A stretch of DNA of 35,271 nt from NCBI RefSeq assembly GCF_004327355.1, contig NZ_QJUM01000042.1:1-35271 (forward strand), in the 5' to 3' direction. Shown here one piece after another: positions 7,700 through 15,948 of the stretch. Source of the stretch: Phytopseudomonas dryadis (GTDB lineage Bacteria; Pseudomonadota; Gammaproteobacteria; Pseudomonadales; Pseudomonadaceae). The notes below the pieces were generated by a model. That model ran no database searches. It was not told the origin of the DNA and saw only the letters and a list, made by a program, of their open reading frames with translations. How positions within the stretch are numbered: the stretch's first letter is position 1; the number at the start of each line of letters is the position of its first letter. Position numbers and translations under genes: made by a program.

Positions 7700-8641
7700 A
7701 TGACCGAAGCGCTGCGTATCGTTTTCGCTGGCACCCCGGAATTCGCCGCCGAACACCTCAAGGCCCTGCTCGACACCCCGCACCGGATCGTCGCGGTCTA
7801 CACCCAGCCGGATCGCCCCGCCGGCCGCGGGCAGAAACTCATGCCCAGCCTGGTCAAACAGCTGGCCCTGGCGCACGACATTCCCGTGCTGCAACCGCCG
7901 AGCCTGCGCGATCCCGCGGCCCAGGCCGCGCTGGCGGCCCTGGCGCCGGACCTGCTGGTGGTGGTCGCCTATGGCCTGATCCTGCCCCAGGCGGTGCTCG
8001 ATACCCCACGCTTCGGCTGCATCAACAGCCACGCTTCGCTGCTGCCGCGCTGGCGCGGCGCGGCGCCGATCCAGCGCGCCATCGAAGCCGGTGACGCGGA
8101 AAGCGGCGTGACGGTGATGCAGATGGAGGCCGGCCTGGACACCGGGCCGATGCTGCTCAAGGTGCGCACGTCGATCGGCGCCGACGACACCGGCGGCAGC
8201 CTGCACGACCGCCTCGCCGAGCTCGGCCCGCCCGCGGTGATCGAGGCCATCGCCGGCCTCGCCTCTGGCACCCTGCTGGGCGAAGTGCAGGACGACGCCC
8301 AGGCCACCTACGCGCACAAGCTGAACAAGGACGAGGCGCGCCTCGACTGGACGCGCCCGGCCGCCGAACTGGAACGCCTGATCCGCGCCTTCAACCCCTG
8401 GCCGATCTGCCACAGCAGCCTGAACGACGCGCCGCTGAAGGTGCTCGCCGCGCGCCTCGCCGAAGGCAAGGGCCAGCCCGGGCAGATCCTCGCCGCCAGC
8501 AAGGATGGCCTGACCGTCGCCTGCGGCAGCGGCGCCCTGCTGCTCACCCGCCTGCAATTGCCGGGCGGCAAGGCGCTGAGTTTCGCCGACCTGTACAACA
8601 GCCGCCGCGAGCAGTTCGCCGTGGGCGCGGTGCTGGCATGA
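7700..8641 (+). CDS. fmt: Methionyl-tRNA formyltransferase
   Basis: Fmt formylates Met-tRNAfMet with 10-formyl-tetrahydrofolate. The protein is 313 aa, full length. The N-terminal Rossmann domain holds FAGTPEFAAEHL (9-20) and the catalytic set N109, H111 and D147 within GCINSH, SLLPRWRGAAPIQ and MEAGLDTGPM. The C-terminal OB-fold domain for tRNA binding begins at about 205 (YAHKLNKDEARLDW). Its stop codon overlaps the rsmB start by 4 bases (ATGA), indicating translational coupling. Function is certain from motifs and gene order. Confidence 0.97.
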   Translation: MTEALRIVFAGTPEFAAEHLKALLDTPHRIVAVYTQPDRPAGRGQKLMPSLVKQLALAHDIPVLQPPSLRDPAAQAALAALAPDLLVVVAYGLILPQAVLDTPRFGCINSHASLLPRWRGAAPIQRAIEAGDAESGVTVMQMEAGLDTGPMLLKVRTSIGADDTGGSLHDRLAELGPPAVIEAIAGLASGTLLGEVQDDAQATYAHKLNKDEARLDWTRPAAELERLIRAFNPWPICHSSLNDAPLKVLAARLAEGKGQPGQILAASKDGLTVACGSGALLLTRLQLPGGKALSFADLYNSRREQFAVGAVLA

Positions 8642-9954
8642 ACCCACGCCTGGCGGCCGCCCGCGCCCTGGCCGCGGTACTCGAAGGCAAGGCCTCGCTG
8701 GGCAGCAGCCTGCCGCCGCTGCTGGACAAGGTCGAGGCACGCGATCGCGGCCTGGCCCAGGACCTGGCCTTCGGCAGTGCGCGCTGGCAGCCGCGCCTGG
8801 CGCTGATCGCCGGCACCCTGCTGCGCAAGCCGTTCAAGGATGGCGACCGCGACCTCGAGGCGCTGCTGCTGATCGGCCTGTACCAGCTGTTCTACACCCG
8901 TATCCCCGCCCACGCCGCCATCGGCGAGACCGTGGGCTGCGCCGACAAGCTGAAGAAGTCCTCGGCCAAGGGCCTGCTCAACGCCGTACTGCGCAACGCC
9001 CAGCGCGACAGCGAGCGCATTCTCACCGAACTGGATCGCGACCCGGTCCTGCACAGCGCCCACCCGCGCTGGCTGCAGAAACAGCTCAAGGCCTTCTGGC
9101 CCGAGCACTGGCAGGCCATCTGCGCCGCCAACAACGCCCATCCGCCGCTGATCCTGCGGGTCAACCGGCGTCATGGCGATCGCGACGACTACCTGGCCCG
9201 CCTGCGCCAGGTCGGCTTCGAAGCCGAGCCCTGCGCCTTCAGCCGCGACGGCATCCGCCTCCTGCAGGCCTGCGACGTGACCCTGCTGCCGGGGTTCGCC
9301 GAAGGCCAGGTCAGCGTCCAGGACGAAGCCGCGCAACTGGCCGCCGACCTGCTGCAACTGGCGCCCGGCCAGCGCGTGCTGGACGCCTGCGCCGCCCCCG
9401 GTGGCAAGACCTGCCACCTGCTCGAAGCCGAGCCGGCGCTGGCCGAGGTGGTCGCCGTGGATCTGGAGCCCAAGCGCCTGCTCCGGGTGCGGGAAAACCT
9501 GGCGCGGCTGCAGCTCGACGCCACCCTGATCGCCGCCGATGGCCGCGACACGGCCGCCTGGTGGGACGGCAAGCCGTTCCAGCGCATCCTCCTCGATGCG
9601 CCCTGCTCGGCCACCGGGGTGATCCGCCGCCACCCGGACATCAAGCTGACCCGTCAACCCGACGACATTCCGGCTCTGGCCAAACTGCAGGGCGAACTGC
9701 TCGACGCGCTGTGGCCGACCCTGGAGGTCGGCGGCATCCTGCTCTACGCCACCTGCTCGACCCTGCCGACGGAAAACACCGAGGTGATCAGCGCGTTTCT
9801 CGAGCGCACGCCAGGGGCGCGCGAGCTCGATATCACCGGCCCGTTCGGCCTCGAGCAGCCTCACGGCCGGCAACTGCTCGCCCAGCAGGACGGCCACGAC
9901 GGTTTCTACTATGCCAAGCTGATCAAGATCGCAGCTGCTGGAGCATCCCGATGA
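8638..9954 (+). CDS. rsmB: 16S rRNA m5C967 methyltransferase
   Basis: RsmB (Fmu/Sun) methylates C967 of 16S rRNA with S-adenosylmethionine. The 438-aa protein has an N-terminal NusB-like RNA-binding domain (about 1-140) and a C-terminal methyltransferase domain. In the latter are the SAM loop DACAAPGGKT (249-258), motif IV DAPCSATG (C323), and motif VI YATCS with the nucleophile C373. It is the middle gene of fmt-rsmB-trkA, overlapping both neighbours by 4 bases. All catalytic residues are present. Confidence 0.97.
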   Translation: MNPRLAAARALAAVLEGKASLGSSLPPLLDKVEARDRGLAQDLAFGSARWQPRLALIAGTLLRKPFKDGDRDLEALLLIGLYQLFYTRIPAHAAIGETVGCADKLKKSSAKGLLNAVLRNAQRDSERILTELDRDPVLHSAHPRWLQKQLKAFWPEHWQAICAANNAHPPLILRVNRRHGDRDDYLARLRQVGFEAEPCAFSRDGIRLLQACDVTLLPGFAEGQVSVQDEAAQLAADLLQLAPGQRVLDACAAPGGKTCHLLEAEPALAEVVAVDLEPKRLLRVRENLARLQLDATLIAADGRDTAAWWDGKPFQRILLDAPCSATGVIRRHPDIKLTRQPDDIPALAKLQGELLDALWPTLEVGGILLYATCSTLPTENTEVISAFLERTPGARELDITGPFGLEQPHGRQLLAQQDGHDGFYYAKLIKIAAAGASR

Positions 9955-11324
9955 AGATCATCATCCTCGGCGCCGGCCAGGTCGGCGGCACGCTGGCCGA
10001 ACACCTGGCCAGCGAAGCCAACGACATCACCGTGGTCGACACCGACGGCGACCGCCTGCGCGACCTCGGCGACCGCCTCGACATCCGCACCGTGCAGGGC
10101 AAGGGCTCGTTCCCCACGGTGCTGCGCCAGGCCGGCGCCGACGACGCCGACATGCTGGTGGCGGTGACCAACAGCGACGAAGTCAACATGGTCGCCTGCC
10201 AGGTGGCCTACACCCTGTTCCACACCCCGACGCGCATCGCCCGGGTGCGCGAATCGGCCTACCTGAGCCGCGCCGGCCTGTTCGACAACGAGGCGATCCC
10301 GGTCGACGTGCTGATCAGCCCCGAGCAGGTGGTGACCAACTACATCAAGCGCCTGATCGAGTACCCCGGCGCCCTGCAGGTCATCGACTTCGCCGAGGGC
10401 AAGGCCCAGCTGGTGGCGGTCAAGGCCTACTACGGTGGGCCGCTGGTCGGCCAGCAGCTCAAGCAGATCCGCCAGCACATGCCCAAGGTCGACACCCGGG
10501 TGGCGGCGATCTTCCGCCGCGACCGGGCGATCATGCCCCAGGGCGACACCGTGATCGAAGCCGACGACGAGGTGTTCTTCATCGCCGCCAAAGCCGATAT
10601 CCGCGCGGTGATGAGCGAGATGCGCCGTGCCGAGAACGAGTACAAGCGGGTGGTGATCGCCGGCGGCGGGCATATCGGCGAGCGCCTGGCCGAAGCCATC
10701 GAGAGCCGCTACCAGGTCAAGATCATCGAGATGAACCCGGCCCGCTGCCGCTACCTCTCGGAAAACCTGGAAAGCACCATCGTCCTGCAGGGCAGTTCCT
10801 CCGACCGCGACCTGCTGGTGGAAGAGAACATCAAGGACGCCGATATCTTCCTCGCCCTGACCAACGACGACGAGGCCAACATCATGTCCTCGCTGCTGGC
10901 CAAGCGCCTTGGCGCGCGCAAGGTGATGACCATCATCAACAACCCGGCCTACGTCGACCTGATCCAGGGCGGCGAGATCGACATCGCCATCAGCCCGCAG
11001 CTGGCCACCATCGGCAGCCTGCTGACCCACGTGCGCCGCGGCGACATCGAAAGCGTGCACTCCCTGCGCCGCGGCGCCGCCGAGGCCATCGAAGCCATCG
11101 CCCACGGCGATGCGCGGTCGAGCAAGGTGGTGGGCAAGGCGATCAAGGACATCTCGCTGCCCACGGGCACCACCATCGGCGCCATCATCCGCGCCGAACA
11201 AGTGCTGATCGCCCACGACGTGACGGTGATCGAATCCGGTGACCACGTGATCCTGTTCCTGGTCGACAAAAAGTACATCCGCGACGTGGAGCGGCTGTTC
11301 CAGGTCGGTCTGACGTTTTTTTGA
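9951..11324 (+). CDS. trkA: Trk potassium uptake regulatory subunit TrkA
   Basis: TrkA is the peripheral NAD(H)-binding subunit that gates the TrkH/TrkG potassium channel at the inner membrane. The 457-aa product shows the duplicated layout: RCK-N 1 with GAGQVGGTLAEHL (7-19), a C-terminal ligand domain, then a second RCK-N with IAGGGHIGERLAEA (about 234-247) and ALTNDDEANI. The start MKIIILGAGQVGG overlaps the rsmB stop by 4 bases. The frame is open far upstream inside rsmB, but this start gives the exact family length. No trkH gene is in the window, as expected for Pseudomonas. Confidence 0.97.
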   Translation: MKIIILGAGQVGGTLAEHLASEANDITVVDTDGDRLRDLGDRLDIRTVQGKGSFPTVLRQAGADDADMLVAVTNSDEVNMVACQVAYTLFHTPTRIARVRESAYLSRAGLFDNEAIPVDVLISPEQVVTNYIKRLIEYPGALQVIDFAEGKAQLVAVKAYYGGPLVGQQLKQIRQHMPKVDTRVAAIFRRDRAIMPQGDTVIEADDEVFFIAAKADIRAVMSEMRRAENEYKRVVIAGGGHIGERLAEAIESRYQVKIIEMNPARCRYLSENLESTIVLQGSSSDRDLLVEENIKDADIFLALTNDDEANIMSSLLAKRLGARKVMTIINNPAYVDLIQGGEIDIAISPQLATIGSLLTHVRRGDIESVHSLRRGAAEAIEAIAHGDARSSKVVGKAIKDISLPTGTTIGAIIRAEQVLIAHDVTVIESGDHVILFLVDKKYIRDVERLFQVGLTFF

Positions 11325-11372
11325 GCTGCAAGACGATCAGCTTGCAGCTTGAGGCTTGCCGCTTGAAGCTGC
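11325..11372. repeat. Inverted repeat cluster after trkA
   Basis: GCTGCAAG (11325-11332) pairs with CTTGCAGC (11341-11348), and further GCTTGAGG and GCTTGAAGC words follow. It is the same family as 1566-1617 and 3948-3980. It starts at the base after the trkA stop codon and lies upstream of the TPR gene's Shine-Dalgarno. No U-run follows, so it is not a classical terminator. Confidence 0.55.
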
Positions 11373-11391
11373 CGACGAAGGAGGCCCCGCA

Positions 11392-11712
11392 ATGAGTACC
11401 GAAGCACTGGAAAAGATGCTGGCCAAGGGCATGGACAACGCCCTGCTGCGCTTCGGCCTGGGCAAGGGCCACCTGGATGCCGGCGACGCCGCCCGCGCCG
11501 CCGAGCACCTGCAACGCTGCGTCGAACAGGACCCGCACTACTCGGCGGCCTGGAAACTGCTGGGCAAGGCGCAGCAGGCCGCCGGCAATCCCGAAGCCGC
11601 CCGCAGCGCCTGGCACAGCGGCCTGCAGGCCGCCCAGGCCAGGGGCGACAAGCAGGCGGAAAAGGAAATGACGGTATTTCTGCGCAAGCTGGATAAGCGC
11701 GCCAGCGCGTGA
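11392..11712 (+). CDS. Small TPR-repeat protein
   Basis: A 106-aa soluble protein made almost wholly of helical tetratricopeptide-type repeats: residues 15-45 (ALLRFGLGKGHLDAGDAARAA) and 50-80 (SAAWKLLGKAQQAAGN, then PEAARSAWHSGLQAA). It ends in a charged helix rich in Lys and Glu. TPRs mediate protein contacts; the partner is unknown. A strong AAGGAGG lies 8 bases ahead of the ATG at 11392, so I reject the TTG 36 bases upstream. Homologues are commonly found next to trkA in Pseudomonas. It is the last left-flank backbone gene before the accessory block. Confidence 0.88.
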   Translation: MSTEALEKMLAKGMDNALLRFGLGKGHLDAGDAARAAEHLQRCVEQDPHYSAAWKLLGKAQQAAGNPEAARSAWHSGLQAAQARGDKQAEKEMTVFLRKLDKRASA

Positions 11713-11726
11713 TGCGCTGCCAGCCG

Positions 11727-11797
11727 GTAGCCTGGGTCGAGCGCAGCGATACCCAGGTACGCCTTCCCCGGGTGTCGCTGCGCTCGACCCGGGCTAC
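11727..11797. repeat. GTAGCCTGGGTCGAGCG palindromic element, copy 1
   Basis: The left arm GTAGCCTGGGTCGAGCGCAG and its complement on the right (ending CGACCCGGGCTAC) form an imperfect stem of about 31 bp with a short loop. Copy 2 lies at 11917-11985 in the same orientation. Confidence 0.85.
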
Positions 11798-11916
11798 GCA
11801 AAAACGCTGTTCAGCACCACCACTTGCTGTGGATCGCTCACCTGCCCTCCCTATACCAACGCCATGTTGGCGGATGTCGCTTCGCCTGCGCGCCCGAATC
11901 GCCCGACCTCGATTCC

Positions 11917-11985
11917 GTAGCCTGGGTTGAGCGTAGCGATACCAGGTACCCTCTCCCGGGTGTCGCTGCGCTCGACCCGGGCTAC
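11917..11985. repeat. GTAGCCTGGGTTGAGCG palindromic element, copy 2
   Basis: A second copy of the element at 11727-11797, about 190 bp further on, with several substitutions and a 2-bp shorter centre. Both stand between the converging TPR and LysR genes. Confidence 0.85.
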
Positions 11986-12012
11986 GCAAAGGCGCTCGAT
12001 GCGCTAGCAGGG

Positions 12013-12912
12013 TCACTTGTGCGCCTGCACTTCCCGGGTCAGCAGGTCGATGAAGGCCTGGGCCAGCGGCGAGTGTTCCTGGCGCCGCTTGACCAGCCAC
12101 ACCGCGGTGGTGGCGTCGGCGTCGAGCAGGGTGCGGAACACCACGCCATCGATGCGGATGCGCCGAAAGGACGCCGGCAGCACCGACACCCCGAGCCCCG
12201 CGGCGACCAGACCGATGATGGTCAGCGCCTCATGGGCTTCCTGGGTGATGCGCGGACTGAAGCCGGCCTGGCGCGCCAGGCTGAACAGCTGGCCATACAG
12301 GCCGGTGCCGTAGCTGCGCGGGAAGAACACGAAAGGCTCGTCGGCAAGCTCCGCCAGGGCCAGGCCACGATCCTGATCGCCAGCCAGGGGATGGCCGGCA
12401 TGCAGCAGCGCCACCAGCGGCTCGCCGAGCAGCTCCACCGCATCCAGTTCGGCGGGCAGCTCCAGCGGACGGATCATGCCGATCTGCAGTTTCTTGTCCA
12501 CCAGCGCCTGGCTGACCTGGCGGCTGGTCATCTCCTGCAGGTTGAGGTGCACCGCCGGGAACGCCTGGCGAAAGGCGAACACCGCCCGCGGGATGATCGA
12601 GACGAACGGCGCCGAAGCGGTGAAACCGATCTGCAGCTCGCCGATCTCGCCCTGTTCGGCGCGGCGCACCACGTCCACCGACTTGCTCACCTGGGCCAGG
12701 GTCTGGCGGGTCTCCTCGAGGAACAGGCGGCCGGCGTCGGTGAGCGCCACATGGCGGTTGCTGCGCTCGAACAGGCGCACCCCCAGCTCCTGTTCCAGCG
12801 CCTGGATCTGCTGGCTCAGCGGTGGCTGGGAAATGCCCAGCAGCTCGGCGGCGCGGCCGAAATGCAGTTCTTCGGCAACCGCCACGAAGTAGCGCAGATG
12901 ACGCAGTTCCAT
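12013..12912 (-). CDS. LysR-family transcriptional regulator
   Basis: A 299-aa LysR-type regulator. The N-terminal winged helix-turn-helix is clear: MELRHLRYFVAVAEELHFGRAAELLGISQPPLSQQI and so on to about residue 60. It is followed by the linker helix and a periplasmic-binding-protein-like effector domain from about 90 (GELQIGFTASAPF). The N-terminus ELRHLRYFVAVAEELHFGRAA resembles the BenM/CatR subgroup, many of which control aromatic or organic acid genes. It is divergent from the MFS transporter gene with 175 bp between, so it most likely controls that gene and itself. The effector cannot be read from sequence, and a link to the ectoine genes is not shown. Confidence 0.9.
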   Translation of the reverse strand: MELRHLRYFVAVAEELHFGRAAELLGISQPPLSQQIQALEQELGVRLFERSNRHVALTDAGRLFLEETRQTLAQVSKSVDVVRRAEQGEIGELQIGFTASAPFVSIIPRAVFAFRQAFPAVHLNLQEMTSRQVSQALVDKKLQIGMIRPLELPAELDAVELLGEPLVALLHAGHPLAGDQDRGLALAELADEPFVFFPRSYGTGLYGQLFSLARQAGFSPRITQEAHEALTIIGLVAAGLGVSVLPASFRRIRIDGVVFRTLLDADATTAVWLVKRRQEHSPLAQAFIDLLTREVQAHK

Positions 12913-13087
12913 GAAGGCTCCATAGGTCGTAAAACATATCGATCGTGTCGAATATTATATTGGAAAGAACTTGCCAGCCTATTTATCCTTGTGACCATTC
13001 CCAATTACAACAAACCAGCCCATGCCGGCATTCGCCCGTGCATGCGATGGCGTTCCGCCCGGGAAAACGAGTATTCAAGAGGTCGTA
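12913..13087. promoter_or_regulatory. AT-rich divergent promoter region of the LysR/MFS pair
   Basis: In a GC-rich window, bases 12930-12965 are strikingly AT-rich. They contain ATAT words at 12936-12939 and 12952-12955 around CGATCGTGTCGA, an imperfect dyad. This is the likely place for overlapping promoters and a LysR (T-N11-A type) operator. I cannot fix exact boxes by eye. Confidence 0.4.
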
Positions 13088-14380
13088 ATGAGTCAGCCCG
13101 TTCCACACGCACCCAACGAGTGCGTCCCCGCCAGTGATGAGGAGCCTGCCCCTCGCAGCCTTCCGGCAGAACCTGTGTATATCCGCAAAGGCACCCGCGC
13201 CTTCCTGCGCACCATCCTCGCCATGTGCTGCGGTGGTTTCGCCACCTTCGCCCTGCTCTACTGCGTGCAGCCGATGATGCCGATGCTCTCGCTGCAGTTC
13301 GGCCTCAGCGCGGCGCAGAGCAGCCTGATCCTGTCCGTGTCCACCATCACTCTGGCCGTCGGCCTGCTGATCACCGGCCCGCTGTCCGATGCCCTGGGAC
13401 GCAAGCCGGTGATGGTGGTATCGCTGCTGGCCGCCGCCCTGTTCACCGTCGGCAGCGCGCTGATGCCGACCTGGGAAGGCGTGCTGCTGATGCGCGCCCT
13501 GGTCGGCCTGGCGCTCAGCGGCCTGGCCGCGGTGGCCATGAGCTACCTGAGCGAGGAAATCGACCCGCTGCACCTGGGCCTGGCCATGGGCGTGTACATC
13601 GGCGGCAACGCCATCGGCGGCATGAGCGGGCGCCTGCTCAGCGGCGTACTGGTCGACTACATGTCCTGGCACGCGGTGCTGGGCACCCTCGGCGGTCTGG
13701 GCCTGCTGGCCGGTGCGCTGTTCTGGCGCCTGTTGCCCGAGTCGCGCAATTTCCGCTCGCGCTCGCTGCGCCCGCGCAGCCTGCTGCAGGGCTACACCCT
13801 GCAGTTCCGTGACGCCGGCCTGCCCTGGCTGTTCCTCCAGGGCTTCCTGCTGATGGGGGCCTTCGTCACCCTGTTCAACTACATCGGCTACCGCCTGATC
13901 GAGACTCCGTTCCAGCTCGACCAGACCAGCATCGGCCTGCTCTCGGTGGTCTACCTGTCGGGCATCTACAGCTCGGCGCAGATCGGCGCCCTGGCCGACA
14001 AGCTGGGCCGGCGCAAGGTGCTCTGGGCGGTGATCGGCCTGATGCTCTGCGGCCTGGGCCTGACCCTGTTCGATGTGCTGCCGGTGATCCTGGTTGGCAT
14101 GCTGCTGTTCACCTTCGGCTTCTTCGGCGCTCACTCGGTATCGAGCAGCTGGATCGGCCGCCGCGCCACCCAGGCCAAGGGCCAGGCCTCGTCGCTGTAC
14201 CTGTTCTGCTACTACCTGGGCTCCAGCGTCGCCGGCACCCTGGGCGGGGTGTTCTGGCAGGCCGCCGGCTGGGATGGCGTCGGCCTGTTCATCGGTTCGC
14301 TGCTGCTGGTGTCCCTGGCCGTGGCCCTGCACCTGTCGCGCCTGCAGGCGTTGCCGGTGGCGATACAATCGCGGGGGTAG
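13088..14380 (+). CDS. MFS transporter, YnfM-like (DHA1 type)
   Basis: A 430-aa inner-membrane major facilitator with 12 predicted membrane segments, starting near residue 45 (TILAMCCGGFATFALLYCVQP). The loop 2-3 signature GPLSDALGRKPVMVVS and its repeat in the second half (GALADKLGRRKVLWAV) are clear. The overall sequence resembles YnfM-type transporters, whose substrate is poorly known. The N-terminal 40 residues are hydrophilic and Pro/Glu-rich. The ATG at 13088 follows AGAGG at good spacing; an in-frame ATG 66 bases earlier lacks one. It is paired divergently with the LysR gene, and its 3' end faces doeD with a palindromic repeat between. Export of a small molecule is the likeliest role. 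Confidence 0.88.
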   Translation: MSQPVPHAPNECVPASDEEPAPRSLPAEPVYIRKGTRAFLRTILAMCCGGFATFALLYCVQPMMPMLSLQFGLSAAQSSLILSVSTITLAVGLLITGPLSDALGRKPVMVVSLLAAALFTVGSALMPTWEGVLLMRALVGLALSGLAAVAMSYLSEEIDPLHLGLAMGVYIGGNAIGGMSGRLLSGVLVDYMSWHAVLGTLGGLGLLAGALFWRLLPESRNFRSRSLRPRSLLQGYTLQFRDAGLPWLFLQGFLLMGAFVTLFNYIGYRLIETPFQLDQTSIGLLSVVYLSGIYSSAQIGALADKLGRRKVLWAVIGLMLCGLGLTLFDVLPVILVGMLLFTFGFFGAHSVSSSWIGRRATQAKGQASSLYLFCYYLGSSVAGTLGGVFWQAAGWDGVGLFIGSLLLVSLAVALHLSRLQALPVAIQSRG

Positions 14381-14431
14381 ATTCAGCGGCGAGCGTTTCC
14401 AGATCGGGAATGGAGTGGATCGACGTCCGAC

Positions 14432-14518
14432 GTAGGGTGGATGACGCTTTTTTCATCCACCAAGAGGGCGTGGTGGTGGATGGATGAAGCGTCGGCTACG
14501 CGCCCCGATCCACCCTAC
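14432..14518. repeat. Palindromic intergenic repeat at the MFS/doeD convergent end, copy 2
   Basis: This starts GTAGGGTGGATGACGC and ends GCGCCCCGATCCACCCTAC, and so is homologous to 3987-4090. The centre is shorter. Like copy 1 it lies between two converging genes. Confidence 0.85.
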
Positions 14519-14526
14519 GGATAGAC

Positions 14527-15903
14527 TCAAAGCACGTCGTTAGCGACTGCATCCACCGCCGCCTTGGCGATACCGACGACTTCATCGGCCTGGGCCCTGG
14601 TCAGCACCAGCGGCGGGGCGAAGCCGAGGATATCGCCGTGAGGCATGGCGCGGGCGATCATGCCGCGCTCCAGGCAGGCCGCCGAGACCTTCGGGCCGAC
14701 CTTGAGGGCCGGGTCGAACGGCGTGCGGGCGTCCTTGTCGGCCATGAACTCCAGGGCCGCGAGCATGCCGTCGCCGCGCACCTCACCGACCAGCGGGTGA
14801 CCTTCGAAGGTCTGCCGCAGTTGCGCGTTGAGGTAGCTGCCCACCTCGGCGGCGTTGGCGGTGATGTTTTCCCGCTCGAGAATATCCAGGTTGGCCAGGG
14901 CGGCCGCCGCGCAGATCGGGTGGCCGGAGTAGGTCCAGCCATGGCCCATGGCGCCGTCGCGGGTGGAAGCGCTGTCGATCACGTTCCACACCTTCTCACC
15001 GACGATCACCGCCGACAGCGGCGCGTAGGCGCTGGTCAGGCCCTTGGCGGTAGTCATCAGGTCGGGCTGCATGCCGTAGCGCTGGCTGCCCATCTTGTCG
15101 CCCAGGCGGCCGAAGGCGCAGACCACTTCGTCGGCGATCAGCAGGATGTCGTATTTGTCGAGCACCGCCTGGATCGCCTGCCAGTAACCCTTGGGCGGCA
15201 CGATGATGCCGCCGGTGCCCATCACCGGCTCGCCGATGAATGCCGCTACCGTATCCGCGCCTTCGGCGAGAATCAGCTTCTCCAGATCCTCGGCGCAGTG
15301 ACGTACGAAGGCAGCCTCGTCCACGCCCGCCGGCGCCTTGTAGAAGTGCGGGCAGGCGGCGTGCTTGATGTCCGCCGCCGGCAGGTCGAAATGCTGGTGG
15401 AAGCTGGCCAGGCCGGTGAGGCTGCCGGTCATGATGCCCGAGCCGTGGTAACCGCGCTGGCGGGAGATGATCTTCTTCTTCAGCGGCCGGCCGAGCACGT
15501 TGTTGTAGTAGCGCACCAGCTTGATCTGGGTTTCGTTGGCGTCCGATCCGGACAGGCCGTAGTAGACCTTCTTCATGCCCGCCGGCGCCCAGTCGATGAT
15601 GCGGCTGGACAGCTCGATGATCGCCTCGCTCGAGTGGCCCACGTAGGTGTGGTAGTAGGCCAGCTCCTTGGCCTGCTTGTAGATCGCTTCGGCCACTTCG
15701 GTGCGGCCGTAGCCGATGTTCACGCAGTACAGCCCGGCGAAGGCATCGAGGTACTCGCGGCCCTGGTGATCGCGGATGTGCACGCCCGAGGCGCCGGTGA
15801 TGATCTTGCCCGGCAGCGCGCCGCTGGCATGGTCATGGGCGTGGGTGGACGGGTGCATGAAGTGGGCGCGGTCCTGTTCGAACAGGTTCTGGTAGTCGGT
15901 CAT
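14527..15903 (-). CDS. doeD: Class-III aminotransferase, probable diaminobutyrate transaminase DoeD (Atf)
   Basis: A 458-aa PLP enzyme of the class-III (omega) family. The PLP lysine is K287 in TTAKGLTSAYAP, with D258 in LLIADEVV and the cofactor phosphate loop SGSDANETQ (118-126). In ectoine breakdown DoeD moves the 4-amino group of L-2,4-diaminobutyrate to a keto acid, giving aspartate 4-semialdehyde. Family membership is certain. The specific substrate is inferred from its place behind the aldehyde dehydrogenase and near doeX-doeB-doeA, the usual order in ectoine clusters. Alternatives are polyamine or GABA transaminase. The start at 15903 has GGAG 6 bases ahead; an ATG 21 bases upstream does not. 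It lies 45 bp after doeC. Confidence 0.85.
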   Translation of the reverse strand: MTDYQNLFEQDRAHFMHPSTHAHDHASGALPGKIITGASGVHIRDHQGREYLDAFAGLYCVNIGYGRTEVAEAIYKQAKELAYYHTYVGHSSEAIIELSSRIIDWAPAGMKKVYYGLSGSDANETQIKLVRYYNNVLGRPLKKKIISRQRGYHGSGIMTGSLTGLASFHQHFDLPAADIKHAACPHFYKAPAGVDEAAFVRHCAEDLEKLILAEGADTVAAFIGEPVMGTGGIIVPPKGYWQAIQAVLDKYDILLIADEVVCAFGRLGDKMGSQRYGMQPDLMTTAKGLTSAYAPLSAVIVGEKVWNVIDSASTRDGAMGHGWTYSGHPICAAAALANLDILERENITANAAEVGSYLNAQLRQTFEGHPLVGEVRGDGMLAALEFMADKDARTPFDPALKVGPKVSAACLERGMIARAMPHGDILGFAPPLVLTRAQADEVVGIAKAAVDAVANDVL

Positions 15904-15948
15904 GGCGGTCTCCATCGGGTTCATCGTAAGTAGTCGGGGGGCAGGGCT

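Larger units (their letters stand above)
11713..12012. other. 300-bp convergent spacer, TPR gene/LysR gene
   Basis: This region contains no gene that I can support. It consists of two copies of one palindromic element (listed separately), about 120 bp of unique sequence between them, and short tails. It marks the left border of the accessory block. Confidence 0.6.

Noticed and set aside
12013..14380. MFS transporter as the ectoine importer
   Set aside because: A complete EhuBCDA system with EnuR is present, and the protein resembles YnfM-type transporters rather than known solute importers.
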